Below, piece by piece: positions 1 through 11,430 of a stretch of DNA of 64,000 nucleotides (the first letter of the stretch is position 1; every line of letters starts with the position of its first letter). The notes beneath the pieces are model-generated. The model made no database searches. It saw only the letters and a program-made list of their open reading frames with translations, and had not been told where the DNA came from. Both the position numbers and the translations under genes were made by a program. This DNA is from Venturia oleaginea (taxonomy: Eukaryota; Ascomycota; Dothideomycetes; Venturiales; Venturiaceae): positions 992,001-1,056,000 of the forward strand of contig JABMLP010000009.1 of the NCBI GenBank assembly GCA_013176395.1. Reading direction: 5' to 3'.

Positions 1-1292
1 ACTTGTGTGTCTCGATGACGACCATGGTTGGCTGCTGATATTGCTATATGCTCCGAGGTATACCCCACCCAGAAAGCGAAATGTTGAGTACGTCATCTGT
101 TGGTTGTACTTCCGACATCTTGGCTGTCAACAGTCTCGAGAGAACAAGTAATGGCTTCTAGCGCGTCGAAATGTCAGTAAGCCTCGTTTCATGTCCACGA
201 TTCAGGTGTCAACGCTTCACTGTCAAAACAAAAATTGTGATGCGCCTCGAAATGAGCTTGCACGATTCATGCTAGCACGTACTGAGGAGGACAACCCGGC
301 GGACCTTGGTGGTAGTTGCTGTGATTGCGGATCGTGGGAGCTCTTTCGAACTGCGAGATCATAGTTTGGCATCATTGATAGGGATCGGCTCCCATGGTCT
401 GTACCCTTCCTGGATTCACTCCCACTCGTCCTGGTGGAGGCGCTTGCCCAAAGCCTGCTTCACGTTATGACGATCTGACTAAAAGGAACATTTAGGAGGG
501 CATCAATGCTAAATTGACCGCAGGAGGAACCGTAAATTGATCCTAGAATAGTCCATTCTCCGATGAAAGCCAATTCGGCAGCTTCTTTGGGTTTCTCGTT
601 CCAAATTCTCGAAATGACAATCAGCGTCGGCGCTGAGAAAACCTGGCGGTATCGTCCTTCAAGAAGTCAGCGTTTGATTCACGCGCTCGAGTTCCTCCCG
701 AAAAGAACCTACGGCATTGACCTGCCAAAGATGCCATATCTCCGAGGGTGGTTTGTAGCCCTGCACGTGAAATATATTCCCAAAAGAAGTATCGGGAGCT
801 GAAGAGTAGAAGGATAAATTACACCTCGCAGGCTTCTCTCCTACAGCCTTTATTTTAAAATCATATGGTGCTGACGATAGATGAGGGGGAAGGGAAAGTT
901 GTCTGAATTAGGCGGTTTTTCGCTTATGAACCACCCCTGGAGATGTGGCATCTTAGGCAGGTTAATGGGGTATTCCAAAGAATGCTTCGTGCCAATGAAC
1001 GATGGATACGAAGTCAACTGTACAATACCATTATCCACAATTGTTCGCAAGAGCCATTGTGGTAGTGCTTGGGACTGTGCCGTCAAATTAAAAAGACAAA
1101 AGTGTCGATAAAACATGAAAGGCCCATGTCAAAAGCTGGATAGCATGCTTCGAATCAATGCTGGAACTCGGAGATGAGCCTCATTTCGCCCAACGGGCCA
1201 ACAACGACTCGCAACAGCAACGGTGCGTAATCATCGCCAGCAACGGCAATCTTCGAGGCGATCGGCGTGGATTCCAGAAATCCTGATTCAGT
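1..1292. other. Intergenic with an imperfect inverted repeat
   Basis: No gene is supported here. The stretch contains a roughly 50-bp imperfect inverted repeat with arms at about 711-760 (+) and 921-970 (-). Both arms read as nearly the same peptide (LPKMPYLRGWF and LPKMPHLQGWF), and the differences are mostly at third codon positions. This may be a remnant of a duplicated coding or mobile sequence. Short ORFs in the region have no recognisable domain. Confidence 0.4.
711..970. repeat. Imperfect inverted repeat, arms of about 50 bp, 160-bp spacer
   Basis: The left arm (711-760) and the reverse complement of the right arm (921-970) align without gaps over the core CTGCC-AAGATGCCA-ATCTCC-GGGTGGTT. 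The substitutions fall at codon-third-like spacing. There are no obvious terminal motifs or target duplication, so the class is unknown. Confidence 0.5.
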
Positions 1293-3454
1293 TCATAACT
1301 CTTCGATGCTTTCTTCTTCGTCGAGCCAACCTCGACACATTTCTACCGCTCGGCTGCACGAGTCAGCACGAGAACCAATGAGCTTATAGCATCACTGGTC
1401 TTACCTCCATTGCTTGAACATCCTCGCACTTTCCTTTTTGCTAATTGCCGGCTCGAAGATTTTCCTGTCTTTTTGATTGATCTCCTTCAATTCGTCGAAG
1501 TGAGACCAAATATCCATGGCGAATCCAGCGGCGATCGCTGCACCAAGACTCGTCGTCTCTCGCATAGCCTACCAGTTTTAGCACTCGTTTCTGGAGAACC
1601 GAAAGGAGGAGAGTACTTACTGGTCTGTCCACGGGGATTCCGATGATATTACTTTGAGTCTATATTTCGTCGGTAAATCACTGATTCTAGAAAAGAAGAT
1701 CTGCATGGCACAGCCGACGTACCTGCATGCATAGATCTGAGTTGCTCATTCCGCCATCAACTGCTAATTCAGCAAGAGCATGCCTAGTAATACAATCAGC
1801 TTGCTATATGGATGTATCCGGAAGTGAAAGGTGAAGAGATTTTGACTGTGAGGTGACAACTGAAGTGACGAGGCCCTAGATATTGAGGCTGCAGATCGGT
1901 GCCTAGCCGATGGAACAGGGTGAATACGAGGCAGAGAAACCCAACATACCCACTATCCTTTTCCATAGCATCTAAGATCGCCTTGGTCTGGAAACAGGTT
2001 GCCTCCAGAGTCGCGCGAGCGATATGCCCTCGCTCGGTATGCTGTGTTATTCCGAAGATAGTGCCCTTGGCATCATCAATCCAGTATGGAGCAAAGAGAC
2101 CGCTAAAGGCAGTAACGAATACGCATCCGCCATTGTCCGGAACAGTCGCGGCTAAATCCGATATTTTGTGGCTGTGAGAGATGAATCCCAGGTTGTTCAT
2201 CAAAAACTTTACACCGCTTCCCGCAACAGCGATGCTGCCCTCGAGAGCATAAACAGGTTTAGCATTCTTGCCAAACTGATATGCAACAGTCGCTAGCAGT
2301 CCCTACCGTGGTTCGAGATTATTTCCATGGGCGCACAATGGCAAGAGAACTCACATGTTTTGATATGACCGGCTTCTCACCTATGTTGTAAAGAAGGAAG
2401 CATCCGGTGCCATACTGTTCAATAATCAGTATATATGGACTGTAGAAGATTCCAATAACATACCGTGTTTTTAGCGGACCCCTCAGAAAAACCTTGCTGG
2501 CCTACAAGTGCTGCTGACTGATCGCCCAAGCACCCAGTAATCCGAGTATCCTTTAATGCGCCCGAATGAATTGAGCCATACGCATCTGGATCGGAAGAGG
2601 GCACGATCTTCGGAAGCCGAATTTTGTTCTGATCCAAGCCAAAAAAGTTCAGGAGCTTCTCGTCATATTTCAGTGTACGGAGGTTCATGAACATTGTCCG
2701 ACTCGCATTCGTGGCATCAGTCACGAGGACATCTTTTTCTGGGCCTCCGTTCAAGTGCCACAGAAGCCAAGAATCCACGGTGCCGAACGTCAGCTTGCCT
2801 TCATCGTACGCCTTCTTGACACCATCCACATTTCTCAGCAGCCAAGTTAATTTGAGTGAGGAAGGGTACGTTGAGAGCGGTAGACCACAAATGTCTTGAA
2901 GCTCGTCCGCGCCCTTCTTCGATTTTAGCTCATTCACAAGAGACCTGGTACGTGTATCAGGCCACGCAATGCAGTTATAGAAAGGTTTGCCTGTCTCCGA
3001 GTCCCACACTAACGTTGATTCTCTTTGTGTGGTTAGACCGACACAGCTGACGTCGGATGCTTTGTGTCCCAGGCTGATGAAGTCCTCCGTGCCTTTGTCG
3101 ATACACGTGCGTACGGAGTCGATAAGCTCTTGCGGATCTTGTTCATGCCATCTGCGTGGCGCAATGTCAGCTTGATGATGAAATCCTGGACAAGTGAACA
3201 TACCCTGAATGTGGATATTTCTGGGTAAATTCAATTTGATGTTGGGCAACAGGGTTTCCCATCCCGTCAAAAATGATGAATCTGGAACTTGTCGTACCAG
3301 CGTCGATGGACCCGATGAATACGTGTTTGAGTTTGTTCTCATCCAACTTGCTGCTTTCCCACGACTCCTTGAGCTTGCCTCCCTGGTCCGATGCAGATTT
3401 CATGAGAAGATCCTGTGAGGAGAGGGCCCTTGGCAGATCCGTTTTATCGGCCAT
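1293..3454 (-). CDS. GUT1: Glycerol kinase
   Basis: FGGY-family kinase that phosphorylates glycerol to glycerol-3-phosphate with ATP in the cytosol. The N-terminal phosphate-binding motif [15 protein letters not shown] follows the chosen ATG at 3454. Further signatures are [13 protein letters not shown], the glycerol-site block [19 protein letters not shown] and the C-terminal [19 protein letters not shown]. At least seven exons can be joined in frame, among them 3454-3204, 3151-2464 and 2414-2355. The last exons encode MFKQWR, then an intron, then [14 protein letters not shown], and end at the TGA at 1293-1295. The reading frame stays open upstream to 3742, but that extension looks unlike the family N-terminus, so the MADKTD start is preferred. 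It lies head-to-head with the GH76 gene across a 1.15-kb spacer. It appears complete and intact. Confidence 0.93.
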
Positions 3455-4606
3455 TGTGAACGACTGTCTTCTCCTCCCGCTGATGCCTGCTAGACCTGGA
3501 TATAATGCAGTCGTACTTCTTGCCGGTGTCGATGTGGTACTTCGGCGCGCTTGCACATTCGTCGACGTGACGCGCCAGTATAACGAAGCATGCGCCTGAC
3601 TTTCCAAAGACTTTGAAGAAGTTTGTTGAAAAGATGAAGCGCGAAGTCCAAGTCGGCGACTTTCGCTTCTGCCTCTCAATGAAGAGGTCAGCCGCGCGAG
3701 AGCATACCCAAGGACGCGGGGAAACATGAAGGACCGACACATGTGGGATTTACGTCATGGCACAACACAGTAGGAGGAGCGTGCGGTGGAAGAGCTGGAG
3801 TTCATCTTGGACCATCAACACCAAGTTGCGAACCGAAAACTGCTTGGCTGAAGGTTGCTCGGTCTTGTTCCAAAAGGCTTGCCATTCATTGGAAAAGGAA
3901 GTGAAGAACTCGAAATCAAATTCCCAATATGGACCGTGCCCAATACAGACTAGCACAAACAATCACCTGATCTTTTCCGTCGACATTCAGCCTTGCCTTT
4001 GTCGCCTTGCCTTGTCAGACTCCACGTCTTACAAGGGAATTCAGCACTTCTTTCTCAGTTCAACTTCTAGCAGAACCAAGGAAAATACCCGCAATGATGT
4101 AGATTATAGCCGACGGAGATGTAGCAATCCAGAGCCTCAGGCCGGACAATCCGTGCTTTATACCTTCAATACGATGATACCCTAGGGCTCCAAATCGCCT
4201 CCCACTAAAAAAACATGTAAATACCGAAAAGACAAGAACACCACCGAAAAAACCGCACAATCACGACAAAAGCCGCAAAGAAAAACACAATCACCTTCCT
4301 AACAACCATCGCCCAAACACAGCGTCAAGCGTGTCACCAACCAACCAACCACCCGTCACACGCCCATCGCCCAACACAACCATCCCTAGGGGCGCGTGCG
4401 GGTACAAAATGGAATCCTGACGCAACACTAATAAATCACCAAATTCCTCCGCACCTACCGTAGGAAAAAAGGTATTTGCATTTCCCCTCCCAGTTTCCCA
4501 GTCTCAGGACAGACGACAATTTGCATTATCCCCCTCCCTCGCCAATCCCGAAGAAACAACAACAACAATAACAACAACAACAGCCAAAAAAAAAAAAAAA
4601 AAGGAA
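3455..4606. other. Intergenic, divergent promoter region
   Basis: This spacer lies between the divergently transcribed glycerol kinase and GH76 genes. No coding sequence can be supported. Near the GH76 start it is rich in A/C and contains CAA repeats and an A-run of about 17 at 4586-4602. Confidence 0.4.
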
Positions 4607-5973
4607 ATGAAAAATATGTTTCCCTCACAATTCTTCCACGCTCTCTCTCTCACTCTCACCCTCAGCTTCCTATCCACACCAACTCCAACCAAAGCAATAA
4701 CACTAAACATAAAAGACCCAGGTAAGTCCACAACCAAACCAAATCAAACCAAAAACCTAACCGCCACAAAAAAGCATCAATCCGCACCACCGCCTCAAAA
4801 ATAGCCCACTCCCTCCTGACAACCTACAAAAACAACGCCCCTGACACGCCCCCCGAAAAAATAGGCCTCCTCCCACCCCCCTACTACTGGTGGGAATCCG
4901 GCGCAATGTGGGGCGCTCTGATAGACTACTACTCCTACACAAAAGACCCCACCTACGTCCAATGGACAATCCAAGCCCTGCTAGCCCAACGCGGTCCAAA
5001 AGACGACTACATAGTCCCCGCACACCGCGGCGACGAAGGCAACGACGACCAAGCGTTCTGGGGTCTGGGGTTGATGTCAGCGGTTGAGAATAATTTTCCC
5101 AGTCCGCCGCCCGAGGAACCGCAGTGGTTGCCTATGCTTACGAGCTTGTTCGAGAACCAGGCTGGGCGGTGGGATATGGCGAGTTGTGGGGGCGGTTTGA
5201 AGTGGCAGATTTATCCAGGTATTATTTATTCTTACCCAGGTTGATTCGAAGAGACATACTCACCCCCCCACCCCCCCCCCGCAGAAAACGCGTATGGCTA
5301 CAACTACAAGAATTCAATTAGCAACGGCGCCTTCTTCCAGATAGCAGCCCGTCTAGCCCTCTACACAGGCCAACAAAACTACATCGACTGGGCCACAACA
5401 GTCTGGGACTGGTCCTGGAGAATCGGTCTCATAAGCCCCACCTACGACGTCTTCGACGGCAGCGACGACAAAAAGAACTGCACAGCACTGGACCACACAC
5501 AGTTTTCCTACAACGTCGCCGTTTACATCCTAGGCACAGCCGCAATGTGGAACACCACCCAGCAACCAATCTGGAAAGAACGAACCCTCGGTCTCCTAAA
5601 CGCAAGCGACGTCTTCTTCAGTCCATTCTCAAACGTAACCGGTATCATGTTCGAGGCTGCCTGTGAGCCGTACAACAAGTGTAACATTGATCAGTTCTCT
5701 TTCAAGGCGTATCTCGGGCGCTGGCTTGCGAAGACTATGATTTTGGCGCCTTTCACGGCCGACACTATTCGCCCTTTGCTTGAGGCTTCGGCTACAGCAG
5801 CGGCAAAATCGTGTTCGGGAGGTGCGGATGGTGCTACCTGTGGAACGAAGTGGTGGCTTGATGGTTACGATGGTATCACGGGTGTGGGTCAACAACTGAG
5901 CGCGTTGGAGGTCGTGCAGAGCCTGCTGATAGAAGACGCGGTTCGATGGCAACTTGTGAGAGGAAATGGATGA
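4607..5973 (+). CDS. Secreted GH76 alpha-1,6-mannanase (Dfg5/Dcw1-like)
   Basis: Glycoside hydrolase family 76 proteins act on alpha-1,6-mannan and, in the Dfg5/Dcw1 branch, on GPI-mannoproteins being linked to the wall. Three exons join in frame (4607-4721, 4775-5218, 5285-5973) to give about 415 residues. The N-terminus has a signal peptide (FFHALSLTLTLSFLSTP). Recognisable blocks are PPYYWWESGAMWGALIDYY, HRGDEGNDDQAFWGL (the Asp pair expected to be catalytic), GGLKWQIYP and CEPYNKCNIDQFSFKAYLGR. Introns are 53 and 66 bp with standard borders. The frame ends soon after the LSALEVVQS block, and no hydrophobic GPI-anchor tail is visible. It therefore looks like a freely secreted form, unless a further 3' exon was missed. 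Confidence 0.9.
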
Positions 5974-6378
5974 TAGCGCAAGGGAGTTTTGCAACAGTAC
6001 AGTTCCTGAGGTTGAGCACACGCGCAATGACATGTCTAGACTTGGTCTGTGATGAGATGACGAGGTCGTCAACGTGCGGAAGATGATTGCGATCTAGATA
6101 TGTTCATCTGTTTCACTAGATTCATCGGTCTGCTCAAATTTCTACTGCATGTTTTGTTAGCAGGTAGCGTCCGGGTTACGCCGTAACCTGACACATGAAA
6201 TGTAGTGCTTGAAAGCTCGCAACCAAAAAAAAAGAAACACTCATACTGTACACCTTATGAAGACGATACAATACCTACGCTCCCACAATCGGTGCGATTA
6301 AGGCAGCCCATCAAAGAATATGTCTGCCTACTGGTGTCGTGTCATACATGGCAACACTCCGCATGCGGTTATGACGTC
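5974..6378. other. Convergent intergenic spacer
   Basis: This is a 3'-to-3' spacer between the GH76 gene and the minus-strand low-complexity gene. I see no coding sequence or structured element. Confidence 0.4.
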
Positions 6379-8016
6379 TCACACATCCACAAGTCTCGCT
6401 CTCTCGGCCTCACATGCCTTGTCAACACCAAAGAAGCAACAGCTCTTCGGCATCGCGACGCCGGCGGCTCGATCAAGCCTCTTCTCCACCCGACAACGCC
6501 AGCACCAATCCTTCCTCTCTCGGATTTCCACAGCACCATCAACCCTCACTTGATCGAGCATTTCAAGCAGAGTTTCCTGTGGTTCGATGCCCTTGGCCAC
6601 ATAGTAGGCAGCTCGGTGTCGACAGACATCTCCACGATGATACAAGACGCTTAGCTCCGAATGGGAGGTCTCGAAACGTGTGGCTGGAAGGCATGAATTC
6701 CGTGCTTGTCTTTCATGATGTGGTGTAAGAGTGTAGGGAATGATTATGCCTTCGGCTGCCGCGATGGGCAAGAGGGATTCGAGTGCAGCAGATCGAAACG
6801 TGTGTGTGCTCGGGGTACTCGTTTGGGAAGCTTCGCGATTCTCGTGAGATGACGGCGCACCCGAACGACGTTGGTTCTGTAGACCAGAGCAGGCCTGGAG
6901 GGTAGGAGGGTGGGTTGTGTATGGTAAGGGCGAGCGCGATCGATTGTTTGTTGACCCGGAGACATTGACTCTAGCGGCATCTTCTGGGATGCCATTGAGT
7001 TGGGCGTCGTGGGATTCTTGACTGGCAGTTCCTTCGTTATGCTGCTGCGTTCCATTCGAAGAGTAATGCTTGCCAGATGACCACTCATCGACAGATCTTC
7101 GAGGGGTGTGCGTAGACGCAGAGGATTTGATCCTGGATCGGCTCCGTTCATGGGAAGAGGGACGCGGATGGGAAGCAGGAGGTAGATATCTGGTGCCCAC
7201 GGTGTCGTCGCTAGCCTCGCTGATGCCTAGCCGTTGTAACCCTTCGAAGATGGTGACAACGGAGCTACTTCGCAGCGAAGTTTCAGTGATGTCCGATTGG
7301 ACATGGACTGGCTTCTCATACTCTGAGAAGGACCCGAGTTGTATATAACCGGGAAAGATATGGAAGAGATGCTTTGGAGACGAGCATTCTGATCGGCTTT
7401 TGGTTGACGCCTGCCCAAGCTGAGCACGATGGCTGTCATTCGGCCCGTTGAGTGTACCAAGAAGAGATGATTCATGGCCAGACATGCACGTGCCGTTACC
7501 CTCCAGCACACCACTCTCATCTACAGTTGCAAGCTGATTCTCTTCGAGTTGGAGAGATTGGCTTTCCAGCCAAACTCCGCCCCCAGCCGCAGCTGTTCCT
7601 TCAGAGGAGCGATCGGCCGCATGGCCATTCACAATATTCTGGAACTCCCTCAAAGCTGCTTCATCCTGCTCGACTCGCGCTCGATTCGGCAACTGAGATT
7701 CACTTGCATCAGGCAGCAAAGTGGAAGTGGATCCGAGCTCGACAATGGTCGTCAAAACAGTTCCGTAAGGGTTGTTGAAGAATCTTCCGCCAGTTATCGC
7801 CTCTTGCGTTTGATCCAAGTTTTCGTCCTGGCTGACGACTGATTGAGGATCAATGATGGCATTCTCTGCCTCTGTACCGATCGAAGCCCGACTCTTCCCC
7901 GCGCTGACGACGAGATGCGGAGATGCCGGCCTTGGCTGCCGTGTACGTGTATCAGGAGGCGAGGCTATGTCTTTGCTGGGGCAGGAAGTGGTTTTGACGA
8001 GTAGTGGCGTGGACAT
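6379..8016 (-). CDS. Uncharacterised low-complexity protein with Cys-rich C-terminus
   Basis: One uninterrupted minus-strand frame of about 545 codons runs from the ATG at 8016. The frame stays open upstream to 8268, but that part lacks coding character. Residues 1 to about 430 are Ser/Pro/Thr/Gln-rich and probably disordered. The last 90 or so residues are different: ordered, charged and Cys/His-rich, with YHRGDVCRHRAAYYVAKG, WCWRCRVEKRLD and KSCCFFGVDKAC. They could bind a metal, but the spacing matches no zinc-finger family I know. I do not recognise the protein. A fungal-specific regulatory or scaffold protein is possible. The length of an intact frame through repetitive sequence is the main argument that it is a gene. 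Confidence 0.6.
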   Translation of the reverse strand: MSTPLLVKTTSCPSKDIASPPDTRTRQPRPASPHLVVSAGKSRASIGTEAENAIIDPQSVVSQDENLDQTQEAITGGRFFNNPYGTVLTTIVELGSTSTLLPDASESQLPNRARVEQDEAALREFQNIVNGHAADRSSEGTAAAGGGVWLESQSLQLEENQLATVDESGVLEGNGTCMSGHESSLLGTLNGPNDSHRAQLGQASTKSRSECSSPKHLFHIFPGYIQLGSFSEYEKPVHVQSDITETSLRSSSVVTIFEGLQRLGISEASDDTVGTRYLPPASHPRPSSHERSRSRIKSSASTHTPRRSVDEWSSGKHYSSNGTQQHNEGTASQESHDAQLNGIPEDAARVNVSGSTNNRSRSPLPYTTHPPTLQACSGLQNQRRSGAPSSHENREASQTSTPSTHTFRSAALESLLPIAAAEGIIIPYTLTPHHERQARNSCLPATRFETSHSELSVLYHRGDVCRHRAAYYVAKGIEPQETLLEMLDQVRVDGAVEIRERKDWCWRCRVEKRLDRAAGVAMPKSCCFFGVDKACEAERARLVDV

Positions 8017-10655
8017 GGTTACACGGCAATCGAGAATCAAGGTAATTGGTAAGCTGTAGAGGATGCCGACGGGGTAATTCTGTGATTGAGCAAGTTCTCG
8101 GAACTCGAATTGGCCTGTGGCTAGAGTGGCGATTGGCTCCATGGTTCTCGCCTGATAGGCGTATAATCTGTGGAAGGAACGAACAACCCCGTCCCACCTT
8201 CCTACGACATTATTGTCAAAAGCAGCAGGTGCGTACTGAAGCTTTAGCTCGTACGAGAACAGGGCCACCCGTGGAGAATTGCTCCTTTTACGCCTCTATT
8301 GAAGGATTGTGACGCAGGGCTGGAGTTGGACACTGGAATTGATGAGTGGAACAATTGATCTCGGATGCCGCCAAGTCGATATAGAGGCTGAAGAAGAAAC
8401 GCTTCGAGCTGGGTGCACTGCTGACTGCAACCTCCTGCATGGCATGCGACCAGGAACTCCACATGGCCTTAACCCCGAGGAATCAAGGTTGGCAGGTTGG
8501 TGCCAGGCTGGCGTCAGGCTGACGCGGGCCGCGTCTCCTTCGGGGACGTGCCCGGTCATGATGCTGGTGAGAATCAGCGGGATAGAAACAACTCAATGCC
8601 CAAATTGCGGAGGAGATGCTGGTTTGTGGTGTTGGGCTGTCGCTTAATCCTGCCAAGAAAGATGGATGGCAATCTAGATTGCTCCATGGCTATTCCACAT
8701 TCCCACCTCCAGAATCGAGGATTCAGCCACACCCGAATGCCGAGCGTGCGAATACATCGGCCACCATTACAATTCGTGCGAACGCCGGGTGTCGGTATCA
8801 GCTCATGGCGCATGCAATGGACCGCAGTCATTGCAAATTTAAGAGAGCTTTTTGCCACACTCAGGCCATTTGCAGACCAGGCCATGAGAGACAAATGGCA
8901 ATCTACTAGCAAAGCTGAGAATGCAACTCCAGCTGCAAGCGGCTAGCAATCTGCTAGCAAAGCTGAAAATGCGACTCCACAAGCGGCTAGCAGTGTCATG
9001 CAGGACCTTGCGAAATTCTCCGCGAACAGGGGAACCAGACAGCGATCATGAGGTGGTGTTGATGCAATCGGGAACTGTTCCATCAGGGATTCGGGCATGA
9101 GACATTTGCCATTCAGGCAGCATTGGTGTGTTGGTGCCATGGGGTTGTATGCCATGGCCATGGCCATCGACGCAATGGTGTTGATCGCTGCAGATGGTCA
9201 ACAACCTCCATACGGATACGCCTGCAGAGCTCCTCGTGGGAATAGTGAACAGCGGGCGAGGAGGTTACGGCTTGCCATGTGTCTAGGTGTCCGTGAATAT
9301 CGCTTATCTGATGTCGACATCAATCTTAGGATAGGACACTGCCACTTTGAGACTGTCAGACAAGCCTTCTTCTCCTTTCGTGCTCCCCAACGCTGCCATC
9401 AGGCCTAGTTCGTGTGTGACTCATCTCCCCCGGCGAATCAGTTTCCTCCCTCGAACAAATCCATCAGCTCTGCTTCACTGCGCTTTTCTGGAAAATTCCG
9501 TCGCTCCCAGCTCGACTGTGGCACCCATTCGCTGCGTCGCTGAGAATTGCAATTTCCATTGGACAGAAGGTGAGTCTCGTCCATTAGACTCGCTTCTCTA
9601 GCTCGGTGGCTTTGCCGCGCTTCAGAGACACGATATGACGCGTGAAGATGCCGGGTTCATGCTGCAAACAGTCACCAACGAAAAGGAACGAGATCATGCA
9701 GCTACCTTGAATCTGGCTAGACGCCAGATTCACTCCCCCCAGTATCGAGGTTGGTCTTGCTGTCCAGTAAGAAAGAACGCAATCGACGGTTTTGCTGCGC
9801 TGTTGACTGCCGCGCCGCTATCCGTCTTTGCTGCAATGCAGTGGCCGGGGTGGGTTGACCCGTGACGGCTGCAGATGGGTCGTATGCAGTCCCATTGCCT
9901 TTCGTGGAAACAGTCCACATGACTGGACCTTTTTATTATTTCTTCATCCAATCCATACTCGCGAGCTTTCTTCTGCCGGCAATGATACCCGACCTTCATC
10001 GCGATAAGGTAACGTCCAACAGGCTAGGCCTGTAATGGCGTCCGTCCTGCGCCTGCTGAGTTCCTCTTGCATGGCCGACCCGCCCCCGACGCTGACTGGG
10101 TGTGCTTCACTTGCTCCAATCTCCATCTACTCTCAACCGGCACCGAATACATACAACTTGTATCCAATGTAAAAGAGACGACCACCACCAGCGAAGCCAT
10201 GCCATCTTCGAGTCGCGCCGCCAATCGTGGAGTGTGCTGACAGTCCCGAGGGCTTGGTTCTAATTCCACATCGTGAACTGGACGGTCAAAAGACGTTGGC
10301 GATCTACCTTTTACTGGATGTGGTGGTGCGTCTGCTGCTGTCCATTGCGGCCGATCATTCCCTCCTCTTGCCGCCTACATTGCTCGTGCAACTTTACTTC
10401 TGTGGTCTTACTTCGTGCCTCTTTTTCAATGTTACAGGCCGGCACGCCATACGCCAATCCTGTCTCTTCTGGCGACCCTCGAATCCATCACATAATCTTT
10501 GACCTGGCCTTTCTTTCATTTCCTGGAAGCTGCCAACACTATCAGATTCCTCTCGATCCACCTTCGTCTTAGCTTGAACCACGCTGCATTGCCTTTCAAT
10601 TCCAAGTCACCACTCTTTTACCACTTTAAATTGTTTACCTCACGACGAACCCAAC
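8017..10655. other. Long intergenic region
   Basis: About 2.6 kb holds no gene I can support. It contains a 48-bp tandem duplication at 8898-8989 and probably the promoter and 5' leader of the 10.66-kb gene. The short frames here show no domain, signal peptide or splice-joined extension. Confidence 0.4.
8898..8989. repeat. Tandem duplication, 48-bp period, two copies
   Basis: Unit 1 (8898-8945) and unit 2 (8946-8989) share GCAATCT-CTAGCAAAGCTGA-AATGC-ACTCCA. Unit 2 lacks about four bases. It lies in non-coding sequence. Confidence 0.65.
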
Positions 10656-11430
10656 ATGCCGAATTCCTCACCCTTTGTCCCCAAGTTAGCTCAGAGCAAG
10701 TCCAAGGCGGACTTCTTCCGCCAACTTGGGTGGGAAGAAAATGATGAGGCATACAAGAGAATATATCAGCTGATGATGGTGCGTTTCCTGCTTCGAGACT
10801 TCGCTTGTAGCTCGTGGTTGACCCCATGGACAGGACGAGGCTGCTGCTGGCCGAGCACGGACGGTTCAACACCGTGAAAACTTAACTCGCCAAAGCCAGG
10901 CAGACCCCAGGACTGGGGAAGGGCCAATCTCCTCGACTATGATCACCGAAACGGCCCGTCATCGGGAGGTCATGTCGATCTACTCGAGATCTTCGCCTGA
11001 AACTAGGTTTTGGTATGACAGGGCAGTGACGATCGATGTAGTCTGGGACAACTGGATCATCCGTTGGTGTCTCTGGCAAGTCTTTCGATATCGCGATGAG
11101 CGTAATCGAGGTCATATTCGTCGCTCTCCCACCATGGATGCCGACCCGAGTAGTCAGACTCGTGAGTGAGACCTTTCTTCATCTGGCGGTGACATCCTGG
11201 ACCATAAGTGGCTGACAGTCATCACAGATGGCCAGGCTCCATACGCCACTGGTCTTCCTTATGCCCCCGACCCGAGACGTCAGACTCGTGAGTGAGACCT
11301 TTCTTCATCTGGCGGTGACATCCTGGACCATCAGTGACTGACAGTCATCACAGATGGCCAGGCTCCATACGCCACTGGTTTTCATTATGACCCCATCTAC
11401 GACCAGTACAGGGCCACCAACGCTGGGTAG
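10656..11430 (+). CDS. Uncharacterised small protein with duplicated exon
   Basis: Four exons join in frame (10656-10778, 10834-11161, 11228-11287, 11354-11430) to give about 195 residues. The N-terminus has a charged helix (KSKADFFRQLGWEENDEAYK). A central hydrophobic/aromatic block, TIDVVWDNWIIRWCLWQVF, is followed by RYRDERNRGH. The tail carries a repeated HGQAPYATG sequence. Exon 3 (60 bp, 20 codons) and its upstream intron (66 bp) form one unit of an exact 126-bp tandem duplication. The second copy supplies intron 3 and the start of exon 4, and both copies keep phase 1. I recognise no known family. Clean splicing through three introns supports a real gene. Confidence 0.7.
11143..11394 (+). 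repeat. 126-bp tandem duplication spanning an intron and an exon
   Basis: The units 11143-11268 and 11269-11394 are nearly identical. They share GACCCGAG, the donor CTCGTGAGTGAGACC, the same intron body and the acceptor TCATCACAG. Each unit holds one 66-bp intron plus 60 bp of coding sequence, so the duplication is in frame. Confidence 0.9.

Noticed and set aside
3167..3742. N-terminal extension of glycerol kinase starting at 3742
   Set aside because: The frame is open, but the added residues do not resemble the family, and the ATG at 3454 is followed directly by the family-typical N-terminus.
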